DNA from: Hymenopus coronatus
Lineage: Eukaryota; Arthropoda; Insecta; Mantodea; Hymenopodidae
Direction: 5' to 3'
Length of the DNA stretch: 64,000 nucleotides
NCBI GenBank assembly: GCA_030762935.1
Contig: CM060892.1
Span: forward strand, 90,802,827 to 90,866,826
The notes beneath the pieces were generated by a model that saw only the letters and a program-made list of their open reading frames with translations, did not search any database and had not been told where the DNA came from. The position numbers and the translations under genes were made by a program. The first letter of the stretch is position 1. Every line of letters begins with the position of its first letter. Positions 1 through 10,848 of the stretch are shown here, in pieces.

Positions 1-139
1 GTTCCCTTATTTTCTTACTGCTTATAAGGAACTAAGTAATAAGAACAATCTGCTAATGTTTATCTCAATAAGAATAATCTAATGTAAGAAGTTTGTAGAA
101 CAGCTAGAGAAAGTCATGTGAGTGTAACACATGAGATGT
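1..139 (+). repeat. R1 copy, 3' end only (cut by window edge)
   Basis: The stretch shows the R1 3' block: CTGCTAATGTTTATCTC, then CAGCTAGAGAAAGTCATGTG and the end hairpin with ACACATGAGAT. It belongs to the 3' variant reading AAGAAGTTTGTAGAACAGC rather than the commoner AACAATAATTTGTTGCAGAG. The 5' part lies outside the window. Confidence 0.85.
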
Positions 140-821
140 TTTTATAAGGTGTTCATAGCTTCTTTTCATACAGCACCATCATAAAGTCATGCTTTCCTAA
201 TTGTTCAGCTTTTACAGATAAAACAGTATTTAAGTTCGCGGAAAGGCAGTTACGATATGAGCTTTAAGTAGTTAGATTTTCAAGTGTCATAATGAATCAC
301 TTATAACAATATGGTATTTTAAATATGTTAAGTGTGTAAAATACTACTTGTCTGGATATTATGTAAAAAGGCTTATCTTTAACAATTTACGTCCGTTATA
401 CGTATGTATATACTACTATTTATACAAGTATAAGGTAGTTATCACCTCAGACCACATGCGTAACATGTCCTTGAACTGGAAAAAATATATATTACGTAAT
501 CAAATAAAGAACTAGGTTTAAAAATCCAGCTTTTTTTTTTTTTTTGTATAATATACTAGATGAAATATGAAGAAATGAAAGCCAGTATCATATAAGTAAC
601 CGATATATTAAGATATTTCAGAGTAATACGGAGAAATTGCTTGCTCTGGGCTGCGCTGTTTCTAATTGGTTCTCTTTACTTTCAGCTTTCCCTCTATCTG
701 TGTGTAAATTTATCATTTGTCAAAGGCTGTGCTGTGCCTAGGTTTATACATTCCGGGATCATTTGTTTGAATGCATTTAGAAATATACATAACATTTTTT
801 TCAGCTGTCAAGTAGCTAATG
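140..821. other. Unassigned AT-rich DNA
   Basis: No repeat family or coding signal recognised. It holds a 15-base T-run near 531-545 and an open frame of 99 codons (641-940) that runs into the next R1 copy and looks like chance. Confidence 0.5.
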
Positions 822-1490
822 TGTTTTCTACATGTACTATACACACAGTGTACAGAGAAGATATTGCATTCCACACAAAAATTCGATACCGAGATTTCAC
901 CGGAAATATACATTTTATGGTCCCCTGTATCAAAAAATAGATTATTTTCAGAAGAAGGTCCGTGTATATGAACACGATAACTCAAAAAGGAAAAGTCGAT
1001 AAAATACCAAACTTGATATTTAAGTTTAGAATCTTCCATGGGATGCGACACGTAGCTTTTGAGAACATCTCCCCACCCCAAACTACCGTTTACATGAAAA
1101 AAAAAATTCGAAAATTTTGATTTTCTCAGAAATGGCTCTAACGATTTTGATTAAAATCTCATATTCATGGGACAATTAAAATGTATATCTTCAATTTTCT
1201 GGGAGTAGACTCTGAAGAATTTTACTGGATTTTGCATAACTGGTAAACCGTAAACGATGGGCAAAAACTTCTTATACAAATTCTGTAGATCACGTTTAAA
1301 CACACAATTATTATCGTATACACTTTTTTTAGCCTAGGGTACTTCATTATTTCCTTTCTATTTACAAGAAAGCATTTCTGCTAATGTTTATCTCGATTAG
1401 CATGCATCAGATAGAGGAATAAGCATTACAACTATAATACTTTATTACAGAGTTAAGGAGAAAATTATGCGAATGGAACACATCAGAGAT
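822..1490 (+). repeat. R1 copy, near complete
   Basis: Starts at TTTTCTACATGTACTATA with a degraded 5' hairpin, continues through GATACCGAGATTTCACCGG and ACACGATAACTCAAAAA, and ends GAATGGAACACATCAGAGAT. The part after GTATACACTTTTTTTAG is shortened, losing about 150 bases of the body. It abuts the next R1 copy head to tail with only T residues between. Confidence 0.85.
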
Positions 1491-2508
1491 TTTACTTTCT
1501 GTTGTAGTATGTACAATTTTGGATAGTGTTTAACGCCCGCTTTTACTGCCATGGCACCGCAGGCGATGACACTGATGATACGTGAAGATGGAACTCCGAT
1601 GGAATGATGGAGGGGGAAACAGGAGAACTCGGAGAAAACCCGTCCATGCGCCGCTTTGTCTACCAGTCGCTTGGGATCGAACCCGTGTTGTGCAGGTGAG
1701 AGGCGAATAGTCCGACCATTCGGCCACGGCGCGGCTTTGTAGTATGTACAATGTACATAGTAGATAAAAAAAATCGATACCGAAAATATATGTTTTGAGA
1801 CCCAGTGAATCAAAAAAAAAAAAAAAAAAAAAAAACATGTTTACAAAAAGGCCAGTGTATGTGTGTGTGGAAAGTGTAACTCAAAATCGAAAAGTCTGTT
1901 AAATATCAAGCTTTCTATTTAAGTTTAGTATCTCTCAAGGGTATTACACGAAGATTTTCAAGAAAATCCGACCATCTCAAACTACTCTTTAAATAGAAAA
2001 ATGTTCGAAGCATTTTATTTCCTCAAAAATGGCCTTAACGAAATTCATTAAAATATCGTAAATTAAATATATATATTCCTGATAATCTCCTCTTCATTCT
2101 GAATGGCTTTAGCATAACTGGTAAGCCATAAGAGGTGGATAAAAATGTACTAAATAACACTAAAGTATAACATTTACATTTTTTATATGAACCTAAGCTT
2201 TCTGATATATTCCTTGTTATTTAAATACGTTATACTTTTCTCAAACAGGAGTCGTCTGTTTCTTTTGTTTTACTCTTGGACATGTAAAGAAGTGCATTTC
2301 AATGAAAAATGCATAGTGACAGCATTTAAGACATTTGACTATGGGTTTCCTATAGTGTATTGTGTTCCTTCCACTTATACATCTACCATTCTGCTAATGC
2401 TCATCTGATTAACATGAAATAGAAGAAGAGGAAGAAGAAAAAGAATAATCTTTTGTAAGCAGTTTGTTTTGGAAGAGGTAAAAAAGTCATGCAACACATC
2501 AGATATTT
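1491..2508 (+). repeat. R1 copy split by an S1 SINE
   Basis: Begins TTTACTTTCTGTTGTAG directly after the previous R1 end. A SINE (1518-1736) interrupts the 5' hairpin. The rest follows the R1 order to AACACATCAGATAT. Without the SINE it is about 0.8 kb. The 3' part is the AGTTTGTTTTG variant. A chance 73-codon frame at 2187-2408 lies within it. Confidence 0.85.
1518..1736 (-). mobile_element. S1 SINE (tRNA-derived) with exact TSD
   Basis: On the minus strand the head GCCGCGCCGTGGCCGAATGG carries a pol III A box (TGGCCGAATGG) and a B box (GGTTCGATCCC), the layout of a tRNA-derived SINE. The 3' end is AAAGCGGGCGTTAAACACTA. It is flanked by a 16-bp target-site duplication, TTGTAGTATGTACAAT, at 1502-1517 and 1737-1752, inside an R1 5' hairpin. 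About 219 bp long, the cleanest S1 copy here. Confidence 0.92.
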
Positions 2509-3120
2509 CTATGGTTGCCATACAAAGAGGATAGAATTTCACAGCTGAAAGGTAGCAACACGTTTTTAGAAATCTAACTATCGCTTTAACCTACAGAATC
2601 TTATACCCACAACAAAATGTGTAAATGTGTAAGTTACAGTATTATCCGTGAAAGATTGGGTAGAGCAATTCAAGAGGATGACAAAATCAGCGTTTTTTCG
2701 TTATTATGTTGGCAATTGAATTCCATATTATCTCAACACATTTTTTTTTATCAGTATATAATGTTGAAATATCTATAAAATACTCAGATTGCACTTAAAA
2801 CGACAAATTAAGATTATCCTCCGCTTTCTTATTTTTTCTGTTCTCAAGTTATTTCTCTCTGCTACCAGCAGTTCTCTTTAAATAAAGTTTCGTTATCTCC
2901 TTTATTGCTTTGCTCCCTTGCAGTTTGCAGAGAGAAACTGGGAGAGTTAATGGCTGTAGACCGCATTGTTTTCAACCTATCTAACGACTTGGGAGTGGAT
3001 TTTAAGTGAAACATGTGAATGTTATGGGCTATACCAATCTGTGTTATTACGGGGAAATCATATCACTATTATGAAGAACAACTTTGTTGACTTAAATGCT
3101 ACAAAATAAAATGAAATAAA
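2509..3120. other. Unassigned AT-rich DNA
   Basis: No recognisable repeat, RNA gene or coding region. Confidence 0.5.
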
Positions 3121-4010
3121 ATTCTGATATATTCCATTCACATGACTTTCTCTAGTTGTTCTGCATTTTTAAAAAAGATTATTCATTTACCTAAAGTACG
3201 GTAATCGAGATAAACATTAGCAGAATTGGTCTTACTACTTGCTTCTTTATAAGTAGAAGGGAAATAAGGGAACATACTAGACTAAAGCGATAATCAAATC
3301 CTTTAAAAGCCGGTTGCTATGTGAAACAATTGAAATTCCTTTCTCTTTGCTTGCCAGAAGTAAACAAAAGAAAGATGAAAAGAAACATGACCTCCCGTTT
3401 GACAAAAAAATTAAGTTGCTTAAGATTGAAACAAATAACATGAAATATCTTGGAAACAATCAACTCTACAAAAAATTATATATACATTGATCATGTGCTC
3501 TAACGAGTTCTCTATTTCTTGTGTATTAAGGTTTTGTCTATCTCTTATAGTTTGCCAGTATACAAAATTAAATAAAATTCAACCAGAATGGAATAATTCA
3601 GAGGCTGTTGCAGAAAATTCAGAATAATCATTTCATTTGTCATAAGAAAGGTCTTAAATGTATATGGTATTTTGATCAAAATCTTTAGAGTAATTTTTGA
3701 GAAAATCAAAAATGTCTAAAAATTATGTATGTAAAGAGTAGTTGAGGTTTGGGGGATTTTCCTGAAAATATTCGTGTCGTATCCTTGGAAGATATTGAAC
3801 TTAAATACCAAGTTTGGTATTTAACGGAATTTTCGTTTTTTGGTATGCTACTCACAGACAGACACACGCGCGCGCATTGTTGTTTCTAAAAATGATTTTT
3901 TTGCATTTATAGGTCTCAAAACATGTATTTGCTGTGAAATCTCGGTATCAAATTCTTGGATAGAATACAATGCCTCTATATACTGTGTACATACGTACTA
4001 AAGAAAGTAA
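3121..4010 (-). repeat. R1 copy, full length
   Basis: Opens with the reversed 3' hairpin (TCTGATATATTCCATTCACA) and ends CGTACTAAAGAAAGTAAA, the reversed 5' end. All internal blocks are in order, including CCAAGTTTGGTATTTAACGG and a short CA-rich seed. About 890 bp. The shadow frame at 3277-3459 is not a gene. Confidence 0.9.
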
Positions 4011-4087
4011 ATAGTATCTAGTAAAGACCCTTTGGTTAGAAGATTTAATCGGCTAAAAAGCTTAAAGATATGAAATAAATGTCCATT

Positions 4088-4876
4088 TCTACTTTCTCTC
4101 TACACTACCATGTAAGTATATTGTAGTTTGTATTCCACTAAAATATTGATGCCGAGACTCACCGGAAATATATTTTTGATGTACCCGGAGTCCAAATTAA
4201 AGAATTTTAGAGTGTCTATTTGTGCAACGGTTATAAATCAAATTTGGTATTTAGGGTTAGTGTCTTGCAACAATAGAAAACGAAGATTTTTAGGAAAGTT
4301 CCCCACCCTAAAATAATCTTTATATGAAAGTCTTTTCGAACTTTTATTTTCAGACACTGATTTAGAGAATTTTGATTAAAAATGGCGTGTATTAAAGACA
4401 TTTATATACATGATATATCTTGAATTTTCTGGGAGGGAATAGCCTCAGCAGTCCTCCTCGTTCTGAATGAATTTTCCATAACTGTAAACTGTAAGAGATA
4501 GAGAAAAATTTACTACAAAGACAATTTACATCTCATCAAAACACACTATTTATGTCATACACATTATTTTGAGAAGCTAACCGTTTCCAAGATATTCATT
4601 ATTAATACTTTTAATTTTAAAATACTTATACTGTTCTGCGGTATTCTTTCGTTTCCATTTTATCCCGGAAATGAAAATGAGAATCGATGAGCTTTTAAAG
4701 GATATTATTATAGTGTTAGCTTTGTGCATTCCCCTTTTTCCATTTTACCTATAAAGAAACAAGCAATCTGACCAGCTCTGTTAATATATACCTCAACTAG
4801 CATGACATATATGAGAGAATAATAATCTTTTGTAAGAAAAGCTTGTTTGTATACAGCTACAGGAACGTATCAGACA
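4088..4876 (+). repeat. R1 copy, near full length
   Basis: Starts TTCTACTTTCTCTCTACACT and ends at a decayed 3' hairpin (GGAACGTATCAGACATTTT). The microsatellite seed and about 60 bases around it are missing after TCCAAATTAAAGAATTTTAG. Confidence 0.85.
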
Positions 4877-4974
4877 TTTTATTGGTGTTTTCACCACAAA
4901 CTGTGATACTGGAATTAAATAATGACCGAGAAACGAATTTATGAAGGAGATATTCTACACCTTCGTTTAGGCTT

Positions 4975-5226
4975 CCTCTGTTTGGCTATCTCTTACAGCA
5001 TACCAGTTATTGAAAAGCCACCCAGGATGAAGAGGTCTCCAAAGGCTATTCCGAGAAAATTGAAAATATGCATTTTATTTTTCATTTAAAAATTTCAAAA
5101 TTATCGAATATTTTTCCATGTAAAAGAAATATTGGGGAATGGGGAATTTGCACAAAATATTTGTGATGATACTAAACGTAAATACCAAGTTTGGTATTTT
5201 ACCGACTATTCAGTTATTGTGCTCAT
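4975..5226 (-). repeat. R1 fragment, middle part
   Basis: Reversed R1 body from GGCTATCTCTTACAGCATAC to CCAAGTTTGGTATTTTACCG, then a short ACACATACG remnant of the seed. Both ends are missing. Confidence 0.75.
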
Positions 5227-5242
5227 ACACATACGTTTGTAA

Positions 5243-6066
5243 TTTTTACTTTCTCTACACGTACTATGTACATAGTGTATTGAGAAAGTAATGCATTCCA
5301 CCCAAAAATGCGATACTGAGATTTCACCGGAAATAAATGTTTTAAGGCCCCTATAACAAAAAAAAAATGTCAGAAAAAGGTCCGTGTGGGTCCGTGTGTG
5401 TGTGTCCGTGTGTCTATGAACGCGATAACTCAAAAACGAAAAGTTGGTATAATACCATATTTGTTTCAGAGATACGGCACGAAGATTTTAAGAAAAATTC
5501 CGCCACCGCAAAGTACCCTTCACATGGAACTTTTATTTCGAACATTTTTATTTTCTTAAAATGGCTCTAATGATTTTGATTAAAATACGGTATACTAAAG
5601 ATATTTACCTAACAAATAAAATATATATCTTGAATTTTATGTAAATATTCTCTGAAGACTACTTTAGTCTGGATGAATTTTAAGGAATTTTGCATAACGG
5701 TTAAACCGTAAGAGATGGACAAAACTTACCACACAAAAAATAGATCACGTTAAAATACACAATTTATGTTATAGATATATATTTTTTCGTGGAGTTGATC
5801 CTTTATGAGATATTCCATTTTTTTTTTTTTCGTTTCAGCTTTATAAAACTTATACTTCTCTCATACAGGAATTTTCAACTCGTGTCCATACAACCAGCAT
5901 TTGACTATCACCTTAACCTATGGTACTCCCTTATTTCGCTTCTATTTACAAGACGATTTCTGTTAATTTTGTCTCGATTAGCATGAAGTAAATAGAGGCA
6001 TAAGCTTTCTAACAATAATTTGTAGCAGAGATGCAGAGAAAGTCACGTGAATGGAACACATCACTT
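5243..6066 (+). repeat. R1 copy, full length (reference copy)
   Basis: One of the best preserved copies. It shows TTTTTACTTTCTCTACACG, the 5' hairpin around TATGTACATA, GATTTCACCGG, a GTGTGTGTGTCC seed, the body, then GCAGAGAAAGTCACGTGAAT and AACACATCAC followed by T. 824 bp. Confidence 0.92.
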
Positions 6067-6204
6067 TTTTCTTGTAAAAGTCCTCTTTTGGGTACAGGAA
6101 ACCCTAAAACTGTATTTCCGTTGAAATATCGCTATCGACATTTTTGATGGTGTGCAATACCTTCTCTATCTATGTACTACGTATTAAGTAGAGAAAGGAA
6201 ATAG
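6067..6204 (-). repeat. R1 fragment, 5' end
   Basis: Reversed first ~130 bases of R1: TACAGGAAACCCTAAAAC, TATTTCCGTTGAAATATCG, TACCTTCTCTATC, then AAGTAGAGAAAGGAAA. It lies tail to tail with the preceding plus-strand copy. Confidence 0.75.
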
Positions 6205-6689
6205 CATAAAAATATATCAGCTGAATACCAAATCAAAGTGGAACCTACTCATTAACTTTGTTCTTCGATCTATCCAGTGCAAATAGCACGGTACTGAAAC
6301 ATTTAAAAAAAAAAGAAAAAAAAAAAAAAAAAGGCTTGGTATAACGGAAATATTTATAATATTTTGTAGGGTTGTGCAGCGTATATATCATTAAAACCAA
6401 ATGTAGAAAAACATTACATTAACAAAGAAAAATTACAAATATATAAAACCACAGCGAGTTTGTGATAATTAAGTGCATCCATTACACAGTCCGCTGCAAC
6501 ATTGAAAAGCAAACGCATTAATGTGGTGATGTGGAAGCAAATGTACGGTTCAGTTTGGTATTTTATTTGAGATTATATACCTCAATGCTTTCCATTATAT
6601 ATATTTTAATTTCAATGGTTTATTTCTAATGTAATACTGCTGAATAGAGTTTTCATAATGATACAGCTCTCCCTGCTTGTGCTGATGTA
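6205..6689. other. Unassigned DNA with an A-rich tract
   Basis: Contains an almost pure A-run at 6304-6333. No head sequence for a SINE could be recognised beside it. No other feature seen. Confidence 0.5.
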
Positions 6690-6737
<48 letters not shown>

Positions 6738-6820
6738 GCAATAATAATAATAGCAATAATAATAGCAGTAGGAGGAGTGGCAGCGGTGGTCGTGGTCGTG
6801 GTCGTGGTGGTCGTTGTAGC
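6690..6820. repeat. (TAA)n microsatellite grading into GTGGTC repeats
   Basis: About 15 TAA/ATA units, then AGC-interrupted units, then a GGTCGTGGTCGTGGTCGTGG stretch. Simple-sequence DNA. Confidence 0.95.
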
Positions 6821-7036
6821 AGTAGTAATGGTTATAGTAGTATAGAAGAATAAGTAATTATGATTATTTTTATTTTTTGTATTACGAATATAAGTGTTTT
6901 AATGTTTTCACATCTTTTAGTGCATAAAGAATGTTTTTTCTCCACTTGTCTCTATCCATGCATTCAATATATGTTCCAGTTCTCCTGCTTTCATTCCTGT
7001 TGTTCTTTCCGGCATCAATGAGTTTCGAGGTCTTCG

Positions 7037-7320
7037 CTTTTTACTTTCTCTACTCACACTATGTATCTAGTTTATAAAGAAAGTATTGTTTTCCAGCCAA
7101 AAATTTGATACCGAATTTTCACCGGAAATACATGTTTTGTGGTCCCATGATGAAAAAAATTAGAAAAAGATCTGTAGGATATCTGTGTGTGTCTTTCAAC
7201 TCCAATCTTATCCTTTATATGACATTTTTTTGACAATTTTGTTTTTCTTAAAAACTGCTAACGAATTTATTAAAATACTGTGTATAAAACTATTTATATC
7301 TCAAATAAAATATATACACT
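7037..7320 (+). repeat. R1 fragment, 5' part
   Basis: Begins TTTTTACTTTCTCTACTCAC and runs to AAATAAAATATATACACT with a deletion after the seed. It stops where the mariner-like sequence at 7318 starts, consistent with insertion of that element at a TA. Confidence 0.8.
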
Positions 7321-7560
7321 CTGTCAAGAAAGTACCGAGAATTGATCATTTAAAAATCCGGTTTAAAAGGAGATTCGAAATTATTGTTGTCGCTAAGTTG
7401 ATACAACTTTCCTCTATACCCACACGGAGTATGATCGTCATCTGTCATCTAGTTTGTTTACAGTACGCCATTTTGTTAGTTCATCTCAAAGGTGATTTGC
7501 GATTTTACGATGGATACAAATATTGAACAAAGACTGACATCTGTCTCAACTTGGTATGGC
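7318..7560 (+). mobile_element. Possible mariner 5' end
   Basis: The sequence CACTCTGTCAAGAAAGTACC after a TA looks like a mariner terminal repeat, and an ATG at about 7510 opens MDTNIEQR, similar to the start of mariner transposases. The similarity is lost within about 15 codons, and no matching right terminus is visible downstream. A truncated copy is the simplest reading, but family assignment is from memory of the group's general form. Confidence 0.35.
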
Positions 7561-8445
7561 TTTATTCTTAGACGTTAACGAGCCTTTTGCATAAACGATA
7601 ACTCATGTAGATTGGGAAGCAGTGTTTTCGCAAAGATACCGACATGCTGTACCTTGGTTAGTTAACTAGGGGATTTCTTGCTTTACGAAACCCGCTAAAG
7701 AAGCTTTAGTTATTTGTTTATTCTTCCAACATACAATTTATTCATCAAAACAAACAATGAATGAAAAGAAATGACGGGAAAATAAGCTGGAACACATATG
7801 CCGCTAGTATTATCTTTTAGAGGCAATTTAACGTTTGAAACATTGAGAACGGAGGCAAAGAACTCAAACACAACAGAAGCAAGCATCCTATCAAAATGCT
7901 ACTAAACATTTTAGATAAAGTTAAACTGAAATAAATACTTTTTGTAGTGACATAAGATAATTTTACTGTCTGCATTATTTTACAACTAAATGGAATATTT
8001 GTGCATTTAACAGCAAATTATTTATTACATTTATTGTACATTTTTAAAAGTTTACTATACAGTGATTAAAAACTAATTAGGATAATAACTGCAAAATACT
8101 CGTGGTTAGGGCAAAATATTTTTCATTGAACCGCAATCACGAAACTGTCCGAATAATAAACAGGATTTGAGTAGGTAACTGTCGTTTGCCCCTTTACCTG
8201 AAAGATAGAAAAGATAACGAACCAGGAGAAACCCATTTGTTTTCATTACACGTGCTAGCCAAAATCACCATCTGAGGTTTGAATATGTGGGCATTACTTA
8301 CTAGGGCTGCCTAATCTCCAAATGAAGTAATTTTCAATGTTACATAAAACATACCTAAAAGAATTTCGACGTTGCGACATAAAACTTCGGACTATTTAAA
8401 TAAGAGCTATTACTGTCTTATTCGTTCGGTGTTGTTTGGAAACAT
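7561..8445. other. Unassigned AT-rich DNA
   Basis: No known repeat or coding signal seen. Confidence 0.5.
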
Positions 8446-8665
8446 TTTGTGGTGTTTAGCGCCCGCTTTTACTACAGATGGCACCGCAGGCGATGACACT
8501 GATGATGCATGGCATGAAGATCGAACACCGGTGAAATGCAATGGCGGGGAAACCGGAGAAGCCGCAGAAAGTCGTCCCTGCGACGCTTTGCCCACCATAA
8601 ATCCCAAAACGAAACCAGGCCGTCTAGGTGAGAGGAGTGGCCTAACCATTCGGTCACGGCGCGGC
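8446..8665 (-). mobile_element. S1 SINE copy
   Basis: Reversed S1: GCGCCCGCTTTTACTACAGA at the 3' side, through GATGACACTGATGATGCATG to CATTCGGTCACGGCGCGGCC. The tRNA-like head keeps the A box (GACCGAATGG) but the B box is damaged. Flanking TTTGGAAACA (left) and TTTCGAAACA (right) may be a 10-bp target duplication with one change. Confidence 0.88.
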
Positions 8666-8690
8666 CCTATTTCGAAACAGCCTGTATATA

Positions 8691-9248
8691 TTTTTACTTT
8701 CACTAGCCCGTATGCACAATGTACATAGTTGATAGAGGAGGTATTGTATTCCACACAAAAATTCGATATTGAGATTTTACCGGAAATACATTTTTTGAGA
8801 CCACCAGAATAAAAAAAAATGTTAGAAAAAAGCAGTGTATGTGTGTGTGCGTGAGCGTGTGTGTCTGTCGACATCATAGCTCAAAAACGAAAATTCTGAT
8901 AGATACCAAACTTGGTATTTAGTTTCGTATCTCCCAAAGCTTGAATTTTCTGGGAATTATTTCTGAAATCTTCTTAATTCTGGATGAATTTTACATGACT
9001 GGTAAACCGTATGAGAAAAACAAGGGCTTACTACACAAAAAATGTAGATGCCAAAACATCATGTCCTTCACATTTATGTTGTGAGTTAACCGTTTTCGAG
9101 ATATTCCTTGTTATTGGTTTCACTTTTAAAATACCTATACTTCTCTCAGATGGGCAGTCGCCCTTGTATCTTTTGTTTTACTTCTGGCCAAGTAAGGAAC
9201 AATTGTATAGCGACAGCTCTGAAAACATTTGACTATCGCTATACCACA
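8691..9248 (+). repeat. R1 copy, 5' portion before a nested insertion
   Basis: Starts TTTTTACTTTCACTAGCCCG, includes the GT-rich seed and AAATACCAAACTTGGTATTT. The middle ~150 bp are deleted at CTCCCAAAG/CTTGAATTTTC, and the copy is interrupted near CGCTATACC by a TIR element. It resumes at 10692. Confidence 0.85.
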
Positions 9249-10691
9249 GTAGGAGAGATGTAGGGAATGACAGTCAGCAGGGAATGACGGTCATCACTGT
9301 AATATCGCTTAGTAAGGACATAAAAATATTCTGTGCTCTGTTCGCAAAGAGATAGAACCATTTCAATAGTAACTTCATTGCTGAGTTGTAAGTTTACGAG
9401 GTTAGAAGTGTTTTTCTGTAGTTGACAGTTTTATTATAATTTCGTCCAGAAAATCAAGACATTGTAACTATATTTCATTGTTTTAAATTTGCTCAGTATT
9501 TTTATAAAACGAGACTCGTATATATTGCAGATTATTGGAATAATTTTTGTTTTGAGAGAGAACACACTATTTCTTGGTTATGAAGCATTTTCTGTAACGT
9601 TGTTCGTGAAGGTAATGGCGGTCTATGTTATTGTCATTCCCTGCGCGTGACCCTTATTCCCATCAAATTCAATTCAGCATTTATTATTATTATTATTATT
9701 ATTTGTAAGACAATTCAATCTTCTTACAATATTAATATCTAACAGTGCTTATGCTGATGAAAAATATAGGCTGATGACCCTAAAAGTATCTTAAATCATT
9801 ACATTGCAATGAACCTCGTAGACTATACAGTCTGATGTACCCAACTAAAATGTGAACAAGAACGGTGTGGGCAATAGTACGATTAATTTTATCAGCTGCT
9901 GCAGTTGTTTAGCGCACCTATACAGCAATCATGTGACCCAATAATTTAACTTTCAAGATTTAATTTTACGTTTTCATAATTTTCAGAACTTTTAGAAGGC
10001 ATTTTTTATTTAACTTCTCTATTTTACATTATTGTATCTCAGCGACCGTGATTACCTGCACATGTTGGGAATAACGGTCAGTGCAATTATATTAATTTTT
10101 AATTATTAACACTACTTAGCAATAACTTAGCATCGTAAATTTATGTACACAGTTGTCCAATGACAACATATCAATTTACAGAAAAAATCCAACCTCTTCT
10201 TGGGGTTGGGGGGACTGCAACTTTTTTTTTAATTTATTTAGATTCGTTCAGCATTGATTATGCTATAAAGAATTGAAATAAAATACAATAAAACTAAAAG
10301 TAACAAAGAACATTATAATTTGTGAGGTCAGCTACATGAGGCCCCTCTGGCACTAAACAATCAGAGATGATTTCGCACATTCATTCAGTGAGAGTCTTCT
10401 TGTTTGGAATCACTTCCTGAAGAAAACAGCAAATCCTGAGGGAGACGACGTTTTATCAGAGGAACTGCATCAAATCTTTGTCCCAAAGAGAAGTGGAGAT
10501 GCTGAAAAAACGTGCGAGCCTGAGATCGAATATGTGCAGAGATGGTACTGAGTCCAAGTTCGTGATGTATCTGAGCGTTTCTGATATACCAAGGTGCATT
10601 CATTATAAGCCTTAACACTTTATTTTGAAATACCTGAAGACGATTAAGACTGCAACTCTTAAGCAACCGTCATTCCTTGCATCTCCCCTAC
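9249..10691. mobile_element. Non-autonomous TIR transposon inside R1
   Basis: Left end GTAGGAGAGATGTAGGGAAT and the inverse of the right end, GTAGGGGAGATGCAAGGAAT, form an imperfect terminal repeat of about 27 bp. The motif GGGAATGACGGTCA or close variants recurs inside, direct at 9262, 9279 and 10069 and inverted near 9640, like subterminal transposase-binding repeats. No transposase frame is visible. About 1 kb once the Jockey insertion at 10223-10647 is removed. The target duplication is unclear, so no superfamily is assigned. Confidence 0.7.
10223..10647 (-). mobile_element. Jockey-type non-LTR retrotransposon, 5'-truncated copy
   Basis: The minus-strand frame (10385 up to about 10647) reads LNRLQVFQNKVLRLIMNAPW then YIRN, the segment after the reverse transcriptase palm in Jockey-clade ORF2. 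A short 3' UTR follows with an A tail (T-run at 10222-10230). The copy is flanked by a 10-bp target duplication GACTGCAACT at 10213-10222 and 10648-10657. Most of the element is missing through 5' truncation, the usual fate of such insertions. The coding part has no internal stop over about 85 codons, so it may be fairly young. Confidence 0.88.
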
Positions 10692-10848
10692 ACTCCTTTA
10701 GTTCCGTTCTACATTTAAGTACTAAGATAAGCGTATTCTACTAATGTTTATTTCGATTAGCATGGTGCAAACAGAAGAATACACTTTTCTAAGAAGTTTC
10801 TTTGTTTAGACAGCTAGAGAAAGTCACGGGAGTGTATCACATCAGATG
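10692..10848 (+). repeat. R1 copy, 3' portion after nested insertion
   Basis: Continuation of the copy begun at 8691: TTCTACTAATGTTTATTTCG, CAGCTAGAGAAAGTCACGGG and TATCACATCAGATGG. 3' variant with AAGAAGTTTC. Confidence 0.85.

Noticed and set aside
713..1081. 122-codon minus frame 713-1081
   Set aside because: Lies across an R1 copy; the same sequence in other copies is broken by stops and shifts, so R1 is not protein coding.
8372..8877. Frames of 118 and 155 codons around 8.4-8.9 kb
   Set aside because: Shadows of an S1 SINE and R1; GC-rich SINE heads favour chance open frames.
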